Origin: Tomitella cavernea
Lineage (GTDB): Bacteria; Actinomycetota; Actinomycetes; Mycobacteriales; Mycobacteriaceae
Direction: 5' to 3'
Assembly (NCBI RefSeq): GCF_016599145.1
Contig: NZ_JAENKO010000002.1
Span: 1-64,000, forward strand
DNA: 64,000 nt
The notes beneath the pieces are model-generated. The model saw nothing but the letters and a program-made list of their open reading frames with translations, was not told the origin of the DNA and made no database searches. Made by a program: the position numbers and the translations under genes. Positions 28,071-37,000 of this stretch are shown here, piece after piece (position 1 is the stretch's first letter; the number at the start of each line of letters is the position of its first letter).

Positions 28071-29624
28071 TCACGCGTGCGTCGATCCGGTTCCGTGATC
28101 CTCCGGAACTTCCGACCTGACCACTCGCACCGCCGCGCTCACGCACGCCAGCACCGCCGAGGCCGATACAGGCGCGCCGGCCCCGCCGCCGCTCGCGGCG
28201 TCGTTCCTCCACGCGACGCAGTGTCCCCGTGCCGCCAGTCCCGCCGCCGTCGAGTGCACTCGTGCCGCCGCGGCGCATGCGAACGCCGGGTCGAGCCCGG
28301 CCGCGAGCAGCGCGCCGATGATGCCGGTGAGGACGTCGCCCGAGCCGGCCGTCGCGGCCCATGCGTGCCCCGAGTGCTCGGCGTACGCCTCACCGCCGGG
28401 AGCACTGATGAGCGTGACGTTCCCCTTGAGCAGCACCGTGGCGCCCAGATCGGCCGCCAGCGCCCGCACCGCGGCGAGCCTGTCGGCCGGCACGGGCCCG
28501 CCGGTCAGGCGTGCGAACTCCCCCTCATGCGGCGTGAGCACGGTCGGCGCAGTACGTTCGCGCACCCACCCCGGATGCCGGGCGAGAAGGGTCAGCGCGT
28601 CGGCGTCCACCACCGCGGGCACGTCGGCGCCCAGCACCGTCCGCAGCCGCTCTTCGGCCTCCTCGTCGAGCCCCATTCCGGGCCCCACGGCCCACGCCTG
28701 CACGCGGCCCGCTTCTGCGACGGTGCCGGTGGCAACGACCTCGGGCCACGCCGCCAGCACCGCCTCGCGTCCGCTGCCGGCGTACCGCACCATCGCCGAC
28801 GTCGCCGCCACCACGGCCCCCGTGCACAGCACCGCGGCCCCCGGATACGCCTCCGAGCCTGCCACCACGCCCGTCACGCCCCCGGTGTACTTGTCATCGT
28901 CCGCGCCGGGGACCGGCCACAAGCGCCCCGCGTCGGAGTCGCCGCACTGGCGCAGCTCCGGCGCGCCGAGCGCGAGTCCGATGGGCACCTCCACCACCCG
29001 GCCGCACCACCGCGCCCCGAGCACGTGCACGGGTTTGCACGCCCCGAACGCCGCCGTGACATCCGCCTGCACTGCGGGCCCGTCGGTCCCCCCCGTCTGC
29101 GGGTCGACGCCGCTGGGCAGGTCCGCGGCCACGAACACCGGCCGCCGCGGCGCCGCCGCGAGGCGCGCGACGAGCTCCGCCGCGTCGGGCCGCAACCCGG
29201 CGCGTCCGGAGATCCCCACGATGCCGTCCAGGACCAGGTCGGGGCCGGCGACGGACGCCGCCGCGGACCCGCGCACCCGACCTTCGAGCACGCCCGCCGC
29301 CGCCACCGCGACGCCACCGGCCGCGCGCAAATCCGCCAGCCCTGCCGCGTGCGCCCGCTCCGGCTTCATCAGCACCGCGGTCACGGCCGCACCACGCCGG
29401 CACAGCTGCGCCCCGGCGAACAGCGCGTCGCCGCCATTGTCGCCCGACCCGGCGAGCACGAGCACCGCCCTGCCGGCGACGCCGCCGCGGTTCCGCGTCA
29501 GCTCGGCCGCAGCGATGCGCGCCAGCCCGTAGGCCGCGCGCCGCATCAGGGCACCCTCCGGTAAAGAGGCCAGCAGCGGCGCCTCCGCCGCGCGCACCGC
29601 GTCGACACTGTGGAACTCGCGCAT
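28071..29624 (-). CDS. nnrD: bifunctional NAD(P)H-hydrate repair enzyme
   Basis: This 517-residue fusion joins an N-terminal YjeF epimerase (about 1-215; GSGDNGGDALFAGAQL, LDGIVGISG, DLPSGVDPQTG) and a C-terminal ADP/ATP-dependent hydratase of the ribokinase fold (about 230-500; VGPGMG, LTPHEGEFARL, KGNVTLIS, GSGDVLTGIIGALLAAGLDP). Together they restore damaged NADHX and NADPHX. The ATG at 29624 starts the conserved block, with AGGAGG about 11 nt upstream. glmS lies 44 nt upstream. Confidence 0.93.
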   Translation of the reverse strand: MREFHSVDAVRAAEAPLLASLPEGALMRRAAYGLARIAAAELTRNRGGVAGRAVLVLAGSGDNGGDALFAGAQLCRRGAAVTAVLMKPERAHAAGLADLRAAGGVAVAAAGVLEGRVRGSAAASVAGPDLVLDGIVGISGRAGLRPDAAELVARLAAAPRRPVFVAADLPSGVDPQTGGTDGPAVQADVTAAFGACKPVHVLGARWCGRVVEVPIGLALGAPELRQCGDSDAGRLWPVPGADDDKYTGGVTGVVAGSEAYPGAAVLCTGAVVAATSAMVRYAGSGREAVLAAWPEVVATGTVAEAGRVQAWAVGPGMGLDEEAEERLRTVLGADVPAVVDADALTLLARHPGWVRERTAPTVLTPHEGEFARLTGGPVPADRLAAVRALAADLGATVLLKGNVTLISAPGGEAYAEHSGHAWAATAGSGDVLTGIIGALLAAGLDPAFACAAAARVHSTAAGLAARGHCVAWRNDAASGGGAGAPVSASAVLACVSAAVRVVRSEVPEDHGTGSTHA

Positions 29625-29668
29625 ACTTGCCGTGCCTCCTCCGGGCGGATCCCTCGGGCCTCGACGGC

Positions 29669-31537
29669 CTACTCCACCGTCACCGACTTCGCCAGGTTGC
29701 GCGGCTTGTCCACGTCATACCCGCGCGCCTTCGCCACCTCGGCTGCGAAAGCCTGCAGGGGCACCGTCGACAGAAGCGGTTGCAGCAACGTCGAGGACGG
29801 GGGTATCTCGATGAGGTGGTCCGCGTAGGGCCGCACCGTGTCGTCGCCCTCCTCGGCGATCACCAGGGTGCGTGCGCCGCGGGCCTGGATCTCGCGGATG
29901 TTGCTGAGCATCTTCGAGTGCAGCACCGCCCGGCCTTTCGGCGAGGGCATGACGACGAAGACCGGCAGCCCGTCCTCCAGCAGCGCGATGGGCCCGTGCT
30001 TGAGCTCCCCCGCGGCGAACCCCTCGGCGTGCATGTAGGCGAGCTCCTTGAGCTTGAGCGCACCCTCGAGCGCCACCGGGTAGCCCACGTGGCGGCCCAC
30101 GAAGAGCACCGCTGGGGCCTGCGCGATGTCGCGGCCCAGGCGCCGCACCGGCTCGACCGTCTGCAGAACGCGCTCGATCAGCGCGGGCATCGCCTCGAGC
30201 GCCTCGTACTCGCGCGCCACCTCGTCCTGGTATTTGGTGCCGCGCGCCTGTGCCAGCGCCAGACCCACCAGATAGTTCGCGGCCAGCTGCGCCAGGAAGC
30301 ACTTGGTGGAGGCGACGCCGATCTCCGGCCCGGCCCGGGTGTAGAGCACCGCGTCCGCCTCGCGGGGGATCTGCGCCCCATTGGTGTTGCACACCGCCAG
30401 CACGCGCGCCTTCTGGTCCTTCGCATGCCGCACGGCTTCGAGGGTGTCGGCCGTCTCGCCCGACTGCGAGATGGCGACCACGAGCGTGGACCGGTCGAGC
30501 ACCGGGTCACGGTAGCGGAACTCGCTGGCCAGCTCCACCTCGACCGGCAGCCGGGTCCAGTGCTCGATGGCGTACTTTGCGACCAGCCCGGAGTGGTAGG
30601 CGGTGCCGCAGGCCACGACGAAGATCTTGTCGACGTCGCGGAGCTCTTGGTCGGACAGGCGCTGCTCGTCCAGCACGATCCGGCCGTCGATGAAGTGCCC
30701 GCGCAGAGTGTCCGCGACGGCCGCCGGCTGCTCCTGGATCTCCTTGAGCATGAAGTATTCGTGGCCGCCCTTCTCGGCGGCGTCCAGGTCCCAGTCGATG
30801 GTGAACGGCCGGGTGCGGTCCGACGCGTCCGCGCCGTGGAAATCGGTGACCTCGTAGCCGTCGGCGGTGATGACCACGGCCTGATCCTGGCCCAGCTCCA
30901 CCGCCTCGCGGGTGTGCTCGATGAATGCGGCCACGTCGGAGCCGATGAACATTTCGCCCTCGCCCACGCCCACCACCAGCGGCGTGGACCTGCGGGCTGC
31001 GACGATGGTGTCCGGTTCACCTGCGTGGGTGAACACCAGCGTGAACGCCCCCTCCAGCCGGCGCAGCACCGCGAGTGCGCTGCCTACGAAGTCCCCCGCG
31101 TGCGGGCCGTCCGCGTATTCGATGGCGATCATGTGCGCCGCCACCTCGGTGTCGGTGTCGCTGCACAGGTCCACGCCCAGGTCCTCGAGCTCGGCGCGCA
31201 GCGCCGCGAAGTTCTCGATGATCCCGTTGTGCACCACCGCGAAGCGCCCGGTGGCGTCGGTGTGCGGGTGTGCGTTCCGGTCCGTGGGCCGCCCGTGGGT
31301 GGCCCACCGCGTATGCCCGATGCCCGCATGCCCGGCGAAGTCGCCGTCTCCGGCCGCGGCCAGGGCGTCCTCCAGGTTGGCCAGCCTCCCCGCCCGCCGC
31401 TCCACTGCCAGGCTCCCGTCCCCGTCGAGGATGGCCACCCCGGCCGAGTCGTAACCCCGATACTCCATCCGACGGAGCGCTTCCACGACCACTCCGAGGG
31501 CGGGCTTGGCGCCCACGTACCCCACGATTCCGCACAT
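29669..31537 (-). CDS. glmS: glutamine-fructose-6-phosphate aminotransferase
   Basis: GlmS makes glucosamine-6-phosphate, the entry to UDP-GlcNAc and peptidoglycan. The 622-residue protein starts MCGIVGYVG, with Cys2 as glutaminase nucleophile, and has HTRWATHG and HNGIIENF in the class II amidotransferase half. The C-terminal half has two SIS domains (SQSGETADTLEAVRHAK) and ends PRNLAKSVTVE, as the family does. TATCCT 8 nt before the start is a possible -10, making the leader very short. No GlmS ribozyme is expected or seen in actinobacteria. Confidence 0.96.
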   Translation of the reverse strand: MCGIVGYVGAKPALGVVVEALRRMEYRGYDSAGVAILDGDGSLAVERRAGRLANLEDALAAAGDGDFAGHAGIGHTRWATHGRPTDRNAHPHTDATGRFAVVHNGIIENFAALRAELEDLGVDLCSDTDTEVAAHMIAIEYADGPHAGDFVGSALAVLRRLEGAFTLVFTHAGEPDTIVAARRSTPLVVGVGEGEMFIGSDVAAFIEHTREAVELGQDQAVVITADGYEVTDFHGADASDRTRPFTIDWDLDAAEKGGHEYFMLKEIQEQPAAVADTLRGHFIDGRIVLDEQRLSDQELRDVDKIFVVACGTAYHSGLVAKYAIEHWTRLPVEVELASEFRYRDPVLDRSTLVVAISQSGETADTLEAVRHAKDQKARVLAVCNTNGAQIPREADAVLYTRAGPEIGVASTKCFLAQLAANYLVGLALAQARGTKYQDEVAREYEALEAMPALIERVLQTVEPVRRLGRDIAQAPAVLFVGRHVGYPVALEGALKLKELAYMHAEGFAAGELKHGPIALLEDGLPVFVVMPSPKGRAVLHSKMLSNIREIQARGARTLVIAEEGDDTVRPYADHLIEIPPSSTLLQPLLSTVPLQAFAAEVAKARGYDVDKPRNLAKSVTVE

Positions 31538-31545
31538 AGTGCATA

Positions 31546-31551
31546 AGGATA
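31546..31551 (-). promoter_or_regulatory. -10 hexamer TATCCT upstream of glmS
   Basis: On the minus strand TATCCT lies 8 nt before the glmS ATG, in the 94-bp region shared with the divergent hydrolase gene. Confidence 0.35.
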
Positions 31552-31619
31552 CGTGCCACCCCCGTGTGCCCGCGGGGGTGGATTACGGCTGCCGTCCCGA
31601 CATGGCGCACCCGATCGGT

Positions 31620-31625
31620 TACCGT
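31620..31625 (+). promoter_or_regulatory. -10 hexamer TACCGT, leaderless hydrolase gene
   Basis: TACCGT is 6 nt before the GTG at 31632 and no Shine-Dalgarno is present. The same hexamer and spacing serve the DUF5319 gene. Confidence 0.45.
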
Positions 31626-31631
31626 CGTCAC

Positions 31632-32579
31632 GTGGCACCCAAACCGAAGTCCATGGCACGCTCCCTGTCCCGGCGCGGTCCGCACCGCGTGTTGCGCGGC
31701 GACCTGGCGTTCGCCGGGCTGCCGGGGGTCGTGTGCACGCCGGAGTCCGGCTTCGGGCTGCCCGCCGTGGTGTTCGGGCACGGTTGGCTCACACCCCCGC
31801 GCCGATACCTCGACACGCTCGCCCACGTGGCTTCCTGGGGATTCGTGGTGGTCGCCCCGGCGACGGAGTGCGGGGCTGTCCCGTCCGCCCGGTCGTTCGC
31901 GCAGGATCTCGGCACCGCCGCGGACATCGCCACCAGCGTGCGGCTGGGCCCCGGACAGATCAGCGTGCACCCGGCGAAGGTCGCCATGGCGGGGCACGGA
32001 TTCGGCGCGGGAGCAGCCGTACTCGCTGCGGGCCGTCACGGTGCGGCCGACGACGACGCCCTGTCCGAAGGCGCCCGGGCCGGCCGCAAGTCCCAGCGTC
32101 CCGCGCGGCCGTTCGACCCCACGGCGCGCCGGCCCGTCGCCGCGGTCACCGCGCTGTTCCCGGCGCCGACAAGCCCCTCCGCGCTGCCGTCGGCCGGCCA
32201 GGTGCACGCACCCGCGCTGCTGTTGTCCGAGCCGGGGACGGGCGGCGTGGCGTCCGCGGAGTCCGCGGCGCTGGCCGCCGCCCTGGCCGGCACGGTGACC
32301 ACGCGCATCGTCCCCGCCGCGGAGGACGGCGCGCTCGCCGAGGACCGCAGGCTCGCCTCGTTCTTCGGCCTTCCCGGCTCCGACAAGCATCTGCAGGCGA
32401 CCACACGCGCGTGCTTGACCGGCTTTCTGCTGGCCGCCCTCACCGACAGCAAGGAGCACGCCGTCTTCACGGATGAGGCGACCGTGCTGCCCGGCACGGC
32501 TGCGGTCGCCGACGAGCCTGCCGACCCCGCCCCGCCGAGCGCACGCGCGCGGATGCTCGGAGCGCTCGCCGGGCGCTGA
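31632..32579 (+). CDS. alpha/beta-hydrolase (dienelactone-hydrolase-like)
   Basis: This 315-residue protein resembles PET-hydrolase/dienelactone-type alpha/beta-hydrolases: PAVVFGHGWLTPPRRYLDTLAHVASWGFVVVAP is spread over residues 40-72 as the oxyanion strand, and AMAGHGFGAGAAV near 120 is the nucleophile elbow. The elbow reads GHGFG, with Gly where the catalytic Ser is normally found (GHSxG), so it may not be a working hydrolase. The GTG start is set by leaderless spacing from TACCGT. It is divergent from glmS. Confidence 0.75.
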   Translation: MAPKPKSMARSLSRRGPHRVLRGDLAFAGLPGVVCTPESGFGLPAVVFGHGWLTPPRRYLDTLAHVASWGFVVVAPATECGAVPSARSFAQDLGTAADIATSVRLGPGQISVHPAKVAMAGHGFGAGAAVLAAGRHGAADDDALSEGARAGRKSQRPARPFDPTARRPVAAVTALFPAPTSPSALPSAGQVHAPALLLSEPGTGGVASAESAALAAALAGTVTTRIVPAAEDGALAEDRRLASFFGLPGSDKHLQATTRACLTGFLLAALTDSKEHAVFTDEATVLPGTAAVADEPADPAPPSARARMLGALAGR

Positions 32580-32616
32580 GCGGGCACCGGCTCGCCCTCA
32601 GCCCTGCAGCCCAGGG

Positions 32617-32958
32617 TCATTCCCAGGGCAGATCCGAGTTCCAGCGCGGGTCGAGGAACATGGCGCACCGTGCCTGTTCCTCGTCGCGCTCCGGCCACGG
32701 CGCCGTATCCGCCGCCTGCGTCGCACCGGCCGCCGGCACGACGCGTTCCTGCCCTGTGGGCGCGGGCTCCGCAACGGGCCCCCGATCTTCGGCGGGCGCG
32801 GGCTCCACCGCGGCGCCAGTGGCCGGTGCCGGCCGTGGCGCGGAGGACGGAGGCAACTCGCCGTCCCGCTTGGCCACGACCTCCCGGATCCTCTGTTCAA
32901 TGGCCTCCATCGCCCGGGCATGGTCCGCGCAAATGTGGTCGAAGCGCTGCTCAAACAC
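32617..32958 (-). CDS. small helical protein, third gene of the glmM-glmS cassette
   Basis: This 113-residue protein starts VFEQRFDHICADHARAMEAI, an amphipathic helix that continues through about residue 30. A Pro/Ala-rich linker follows, ending in a conserved-looking PRWNSDLPWE. No family is recognised. The GTG at 32958 lies 8 nt inside the end of the preceding gene, so it is co-translated with it. The Trp-containing end and coiled N-terminus are compatible with a small partner protein. Function unknown. Confidence 0.6.
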   Translation of the reverse strand: MFEQRFDHICADHARAMEAIEQRIREVVAKRDGELPPSSAPRPAPATGAAVEPAPAEDRGPVAEPAPTGQERVVPAAGATQAADTAPWPERDEEQARCAMFLDPRWNSDLPWE

Positions 32959-33529
32959 GGGAGTCCCCCGCGTTCCGGCCGTCGCCCAGCGCCTGGGCCA
33001 CGACCTCGCCGATCCGGTGCATCGACGCCGCGGTCTGCGCGCACGAACGGGCGAACGCCGCACGCAGTTCGCCAGGGCCGACGGCGGCCCCGCCACGGGC
33101 CGCGTCCAGCGCACGGTCTTCCACGGCGGTCAGGGCGTGGACGTGCCGCGCGCGCACCGTTTCCACCGCCCCCGCGCCCGCACGCAAGACCTCGGCGGCG
33201 TTCCGCAGCGCGTCCGCGTGGCGGCCCAGCGACCGCAAGCCGGCCTCCAGGTCATCCGCCGGGGTGTCCGCTGCGCTGCCCAACGCCCTGAGCACCCCTT
33301 CCGGGAGTGGGCGGCCAGCGTGCACGATGCCGTCGAGGTCGTCCGCCCGGGCGTCGCACCAATCGGCGCGCATCCGGAGCCCCACCGGATCCGCGCCCGC
33401 CGCACGCTCCCAAAGCGCATGCAGGTCCGCCGCCGCACCGGGTTCCGCCGTGGTCGGCGGGTCCGGTCGCCGGGCCGCATCGCCCCCGACAAGGCGCTCC
33501 CACGCTGCCGGAAGTCCCCGCGGCGTCAC
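32951..33529 (-). CDS. helical protein, second gene of the glmM-glmS cassette
   Basis: This is a 192-residue, almost entirely helical protein without signal peptide or membrane segment. Helices such as DLHALWERAAGADPVGLRM, DLEAGLRSLGRHADALRNAA and RAAFARSCAQTAASMHRIG give a four-helix or WXG100/PPE-like impression, but no diagnostic motif is present. The GTG start at 33529 overlaps the stop of the first cassette gene as GTGA. It is possibly secreted or chaperone-like in type VII secretion; this is inference from fold type and position only. Confidence 0.6.
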   Translation of the reverse strand: MTPRGLPAAWERLVGGDAARRPDPPTTAEPGAAADLHALWERAAGADPVGLRMRADWCDARADDLDGIVHAGRPLPEGVLRALGSAADTPADDLEAGLRSLGRHADALRNAAEVLRAGAGAVETVRARHVHALTAVEDRALDAARGGAAVGPGELRAAFARSCAQTAASMHRIGEVVAQALGDGRNAGDSRV

Positions 33530-33909
33530 AGCGGCCCCGCCGCCCCGTCGGATCTCCGCCCGGACGCGCCGACGCCCACCGACCGCAATCCCGTGGCAAC
33601 CTCCGCGTCTGCGTCCGTCGCGGCGCCGACCGTGCGCCGGATGTACTGCGCGCAGGCGTCGACCGTGGCCGCCCAGTCCTGTTCGCCGCGCAGGGCCCCG
33701 ACGAGGCACTGCCGTAGCGCCTCGTCGATCCGCCCCAGCGCAGGATCGCCGACGGTCTCCGCGACGCCCGGCGCCGCGGGCCGCGTGAACTCCTCCGCCG
33801 CCGCGCGCGCATCCGACGTGCTCGCGCCGAGCGCGCGCAGGACCGCGTCGACCTCCGCGCGGTCCACACTGAGTCGCCCGCGGCGTTCGTCCGTACCGGA
33901 TCCGTCCAT
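33526..33909 (-). CDS. EspC-like small helical protein, first gene of the cassette
   Basis: The 127-residue product has the look of the EspC/type VII target family: a short leader, then LSVDRAEVDAVLRALGAST, a GDPAL turn and two long helices ending in an acidic-Ala stretch. That family is related to WXG100 proteins and often travels in pairs. The ATG at 33909 has GGGGGACGA in front. The cassette lies between glmM and glmS, the interval that holds Rv3439c-Rv3440c in M. tuberculosis. Orthology is not shown. Confidence 0.55.
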   Translation of the reverse strand: MDGSGTDERRGRLSVDRAEVDAVLRALGASTSDARAAAEEFTRPAAPGVAETVGDPALGRIDEALRQCLVGALRGEQDWAATVDACAQYIRRTVGAATDADAEVATGLRSVGVGASGRRSDGAAGPL

Positions 33910-33937
33910 TCGTCCCCCGTCCCCCCGTGCCCGCCTC

Positions 33938-35290
33938 CTACACGCCGGACACCGCATCCGAGAGCGCGTCCGCGAGCGTGCGGGCGACGGCGATGTCCTC
34001 CGCCTCGACCATGACCCGCACCAGCGGCTCCGTCCCCGACGGCCGCAGCAGCACCCTACCGCGCCCCGCCAGCTCCGCCTCGGCCCGGCGCACCGCCTCG
34101 CCGACGGCGGCGGAATCGGCCACCGCCTTCTTGTCGTCCACCCGCACGTTCACGAGGACCTGCGGCAGCACCGTCATCACCTTGGTCAGCTCGGCCAGCG
34201 TGCGGCCGGTCTGCGCCATGCGGGCCATCAACCGGAGCCCGGTCAGCACTCCGTCGCCCGTGCTGCCGTGGTCCGGCAGCACCACGTGCCCCGACTGCTC
34301 CCCGCCCAGGCTGTAGGACCCGCGGCGCAGCTCCTCCAGGACGTACCTGTCGCCCACCGCGGTGGTGCGCACGGTGATCCCGGCAGCCTGCATGCCCAAG
34401 TGCAGGCCCAGGTTGCTCATCACCGTCGCCACCAGCGTGTCCTCCGACAACTCGCCCGCCTCGCGCATGGCCACGGCCAGGATCGCCATGATCACGTCGC
34501 CGTCGACCACGTTCCCCTCCGCGTCGACGGCCAGGCAACGGTCGGCGTCGCCGTCGTGGGCCAGGCCCAGGTCGGCGCCCTGCTCCACCACCGCGCGTCG
34601 GACGTCGTCCAGGTGTGTGGAGCCGCATCGGTCGTTGATGTTGATGCCGTCGGGCTCGTCGTTGATGGCGACGACCTTCGCGCCCGCCGCCCGGTACGCT
34701 AGCGGCGCGGCCCGGTGGGCGGCGCCATTGGCGCAGTCGACCACCACCGTCACGCCCTTCAGCGGCGTGTCCACCGCGGCGGCCAGGTGCTGCAGATAGC
34801 GGTCCAGCGCCTCATGCGCGCTTCGCACCCGGCCGATCGCCGCACCCGTGGGCCGGTACGCGCGGCGCTGCGGCTCGCTGCCGGGACGCAGAAGCTGCTC
34901 GATCCGGTCCTCCAACGCGTCGCCCAGCTTGTGGCCGCCGCGGCCGAAGATCTTGATGCCGTTGTCCGGCATCGGATTGTGCGAAGCAGAGATCATCACA
35001 CCCATGTCAGCCTCGTACGCCGCGGTGAGGTACGCGACAGCAGGCGTGGGGACGACACCGACGCGGAGCACGTCCACGCCCGACGCCGCGAGGCCCGCGC
35101 TCACCGCCGCCTCGAGCATCTCGCCGCTGGCGCGCGGATCACGTCCGAGGACCGCCACCGGACGGGCCGCGCCCGACGACGGCGCGGCCAGCACGGCAGA
35201 GGCCGCCTCCGCCAGTGCCAGCGCGAGGTCGGCGGTCAAGGTGGAGTTCGCTTCCCCGCGGACCCCGTCCGTGCCGAAGAGTCGTGACAT
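33938..35290 (-). CDS. glmM: phosphoglucosamine mutase
   Basis: GlmM converts glucosamine-6-phosphate into glucosamine-1-phosphate, the step after GlmS. The 450-residue protein starts [12 protein letters not shown], has the phosphoserine loop SASHNP (Ser103), the Mg-binding loop DGDADR near 245 and the late phosphate-binding RPSGTEP. The ATG at 35290 starts the conserved protein; the frame stays open upstream but is not conserved. The three-gene cassette follows 28 nt downstream and may be co-transcribed. Confidence 0.96.
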   Translation of the reverse strand: MSRLFGTDGVRGEANSTLTADLALALAEAASAVLAAPSSGAARPVAVLGRDPRASGEMLEAAVSAGLAASGVDVLRVGVVPTPAVAYLTAAYEADMGVMISASHNPMPDNGIKIFGRGGHKLGDALEDRIEQLLRPGSEPQRRAYRPTGAAIGRVRSAHEALDRYLQHLAAAVDTPLKGVTVVVDCANGAAHRAAPLAYRAAGAKVVAINDEPDGININDRCGSTHLDDVRRAVVEQGADLGLAHDGDADRCLAVDAEGNVVDGDVIMAILAVAMREAGELSEDTLVATVMSNLGLHLGMQAAGITVRTTAVGDRYVLEELRRGSYSLGGEQSGHVVLPDHGSTGDGVLTGLRLMARMAQTGRTLAELTKVMTVLPQVLVNVRVDDKKAVADSAAVGEAVRRAEAELAGRGRVLLRPSGTEPLVRVMVEAEDIAVARTLADALSDAVSGV

Positions 35291-35391
35291 GTTGGTCGAG
35301 GTCCTTCCCGCGGCGTCGCCGTCCGGCGGTGATGGTTCAACGGATGGGTCATCCGCCACGCGGTCATGTGTGTACAGGGCAGAACGAGAAA

Positions 35392-35434
35392 ACCGAGGGC
35401 GGGCGCCGGATCGTTCCCGACGCCCGCCCTCGGT
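35392..35434 (-). terminator. intrinsic terminator after rpsI
   Basis: A perfect 14-bp stem with a 15-nt loop, read on the minus strand, is followed by TTTTCTCG. It lies 45 nt beyond the rpsI stop and ends the rplM-rpsI transcript before glmM. Confidence 0.75.
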
Positions 35435-35443
35435 GTGCGCGGG

Positions 35444-35472
35444 GACGCCGCCGGCCCGGGGCCGGCGGCGTC
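35444..35472 (-). terminator. first hairpin after rpsI
   Basis: A perfect 12-bp GC stem with a 5-nt loop starts 6 nt after the rpsI stop codon. It stands in tandem with the U-tailed hairpin at 35392-35434. Confidence 0.65.
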
Positions 35473-35478
35473 GGCCCA

Positions 35479-36039
35479 TCAGCGCTTCGAGTACTGCGAA
35501 GCCTTGCGGGCCTTCTTCAGGCCGTACTTCTTGCGCTCGACCGCACGCGCGTCACGGGTGAGGAAGCCCGCGGACTTGAGTGCGGAACGGTCCTCCGGCT
35601 GCACGTCCACAAGGGCGCGCGCGATGGCCAGCCGCAGTGCGCCGGCCTGGCCCGAGGGGCCGCCGCCGTGCAGACGCGCGTGGATGTCGAAGGACTCCTC
35701 GCGCTCGACGAGCACCAGCGGGGACTTCACCAGCTGCTGGTGCAGCTTGTTGGGGAAGTAGTCCTCGATGGTCCGCCCGTTGAGTGTGAACCCGCCGGTG
35801 CCGGGCTGCAGACGCACCCGCGCCACGGCCTCCTTGCGACGGCCGACGGTCTGCACGGGGCGGTCGCCGCCCAACTGCGGGACCGGCGCCGCGACGATCT
35901 CCTCGGCCACCTCGTAGCCCTCGTCGGCGATGCCTTCGTCGGCGATGCCCTCGTCGACGACCTCGACGCTGTCGGCGATGGAGGCCTGCAGGCCTTCGTT
36001 TTCGGGGTTGGTCACGTTCTGCTCCTCCGGCGCCGTCAC
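35479..36039 (-). CDS. rpsI: 30S ribosomal protein S9 with acidic N-terminal extension
   Basis: The C-terminal 130 residues are a standard S9 ([42 protein letters not shown] and a basic [12 protein letters not shown] tail that reaches the decoding site). The first 50 residues are an acidic extension rich in Glu and Asp with [14 protein letters not shown] inside, encoded by a 15-bp duplication. The GTG at 36039 overlaps the rplM stop as GTGA and has AGGTGG close upstream; an internal GTG eight codons later is possible. Confidence 0.95.
   Translation of the reverse strand: MTAPEEQNVTNPENEGLQASIADSVEVVDEGIADEGIADEGYEVAEEIVAAPVPQLGGDRPVQTVGRRKEAVARVRLQPGTGGFTLNGRTIEDYFPNKLHQQLVKSPLVLVEREESFDIHARLHGGGPSGQAGALRLAIARALVDVQPEDRSALKSAGFLTRDARAVERKKYGLKKARKASQYSKR
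35921..35950. repeat. 15-bp tandem duplication in rpsI
   Basis: Two 15-bp copies differing at one base encode the repeated DEGIA units of the S9 N-terminal extension. The repeat keeps the reading frame. Confidence 0.7.
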
Positions 36040-36479
36040 TGGGCCACCTGCTTGATCTCGAACGGCACCGGCTTCTGCGCGGCGTGGGGGTGCTCGGGGC
36101 CCGCGTAGACCTTGAGCTTCGAGGCCATGGCGCGGCCCAGCTTGGTGTGCGGGAGCATGCCCTTGATCGCGTCCTCGACGAAGCGGTCCGGGTGCTTGGC
36201 GATCATCTCGCCGGCCGACAGCGAGCTGAGCCCGCCCGGGTGGCCGGAGTGCCGATAGCTACGCTTGTCCGTCAGCTTCTTGCCGGTGAGCGCGACCTTC
36301 TCGGCATTGACGACGACGACGAAGTCCCCGCCGTCCGCGTGGGGGGTGTACGTGGGCTTGTGCTTGCCGCGGAGCAGCGTCGCCGCCTTGCTGGCGAGCC
36401 GTCCGAGCACCACATCGGTGGCGTCGATGACGTACCACTGGTGGGTGACGTCACCGGCCTTCGGGGTGTACGTGGACAC
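36036..36479 (-). CDS. rplM: 50S ribosomal protein L13
   Basis: This is a complete 147-residue L13, an early assembly protein of the large subunit. [31 protein letters not shown] and [13 protein letters not shown] are family signatures. The GTG at 36479, giving [15 protein letters not shown], is chosen to match the usual length; the longer frame upstream is not conserved. It forms a two-gene operon with rpsI. Confidence 0.95.
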   Translation of the reverse strand: MSTYTPKAGDVTHQWYVIDATDVVLGRLASKAATLLRGKHKPTYTPHADGGDFVVVVNAEKVALTGKKLTDKRSYRHSGHPGGLSSLSAGEMIAKHPDRFVEDAIKGMLPHTKLGRAMASKLKVYAGPEHPHAAQKPVPFEIKQVAQ

Positions 36480-37000
36480 TAGGTTGTTCCTCGTCTGTCG
36501 AATGAACTGCCGGCCTGGGTGGATGCCGGACGGCCCCGGCGGCCGGTGGAGACCCGGGGGCGGCCTTCGTGGCAACACACCAACGGAGAACAATACCGAC
36601 CGCCGGTCCGTACCGTCAAAGCGGCCCCCCGAGCGGCCGTCCTCGCATCCGTGGGCGACCCGATGCGGAGCCGGACCTCCCCTCCGACTTCCGCACCGGG
36701 CCGCCGGGACCGTGGCCCCGCGTCCCCCTCTACGAGGCCACGGCCGGCCTTTCCCCTATCTCCCCCTCGATCACAGCGAGCACCGTGTGGCCGGTGCCTC
36801 GGTCCGCTCCCTCCTCACCCCGTGTGCTCCGCCGGAACCGCGGGACGATCGGACCGAGTCGGTGCCCGGACCGGCACCGGCCCGGGCACCGCGCTGCCCC
36901 CCTCACCGATAAGGACGCAGGCGTGTCCGCACCGGTTCCGCCCCGTGGGAACTTTCTTCCGCGACCGTCGCGACACCGGTCCGGCACCGCGGGGGCCCGC
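36480..37000. other. intergenic region where esxT-esxU would be expected
   Basis: This 521-bp gap between rplM and the ESX-4-associated gene must hold the rplM-rpsI promoter. In M. tuberculosis this site holds the WXG100 genes esxT and esxU. I searched both strands for a 90-110-residue frame with a WXG turn and found none; the open frames here are Arg/Pro-rich shadows. I see no remnant that I can align. Confidence 0.55.

Noticed and set aside
29627-31546. 639-codon plus-strand frame opposite glmS
   Set aside because: Fully antisense to an intact GlmS; no start signal and no recognisable domain.
31505-31631. glmS ribozyme or other leader RNA before glmS
   Set aside because: The gap to the divergent gene is only 94 bp and the probable -10 is 8 nt from the start codon, leaving no room for a structured leader.
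36480-37000. esxT/esxU-like WXG100 genes
   Set aside because: No frame of suitable length with a WXG turn or Shine-Dalgarno on either strand.
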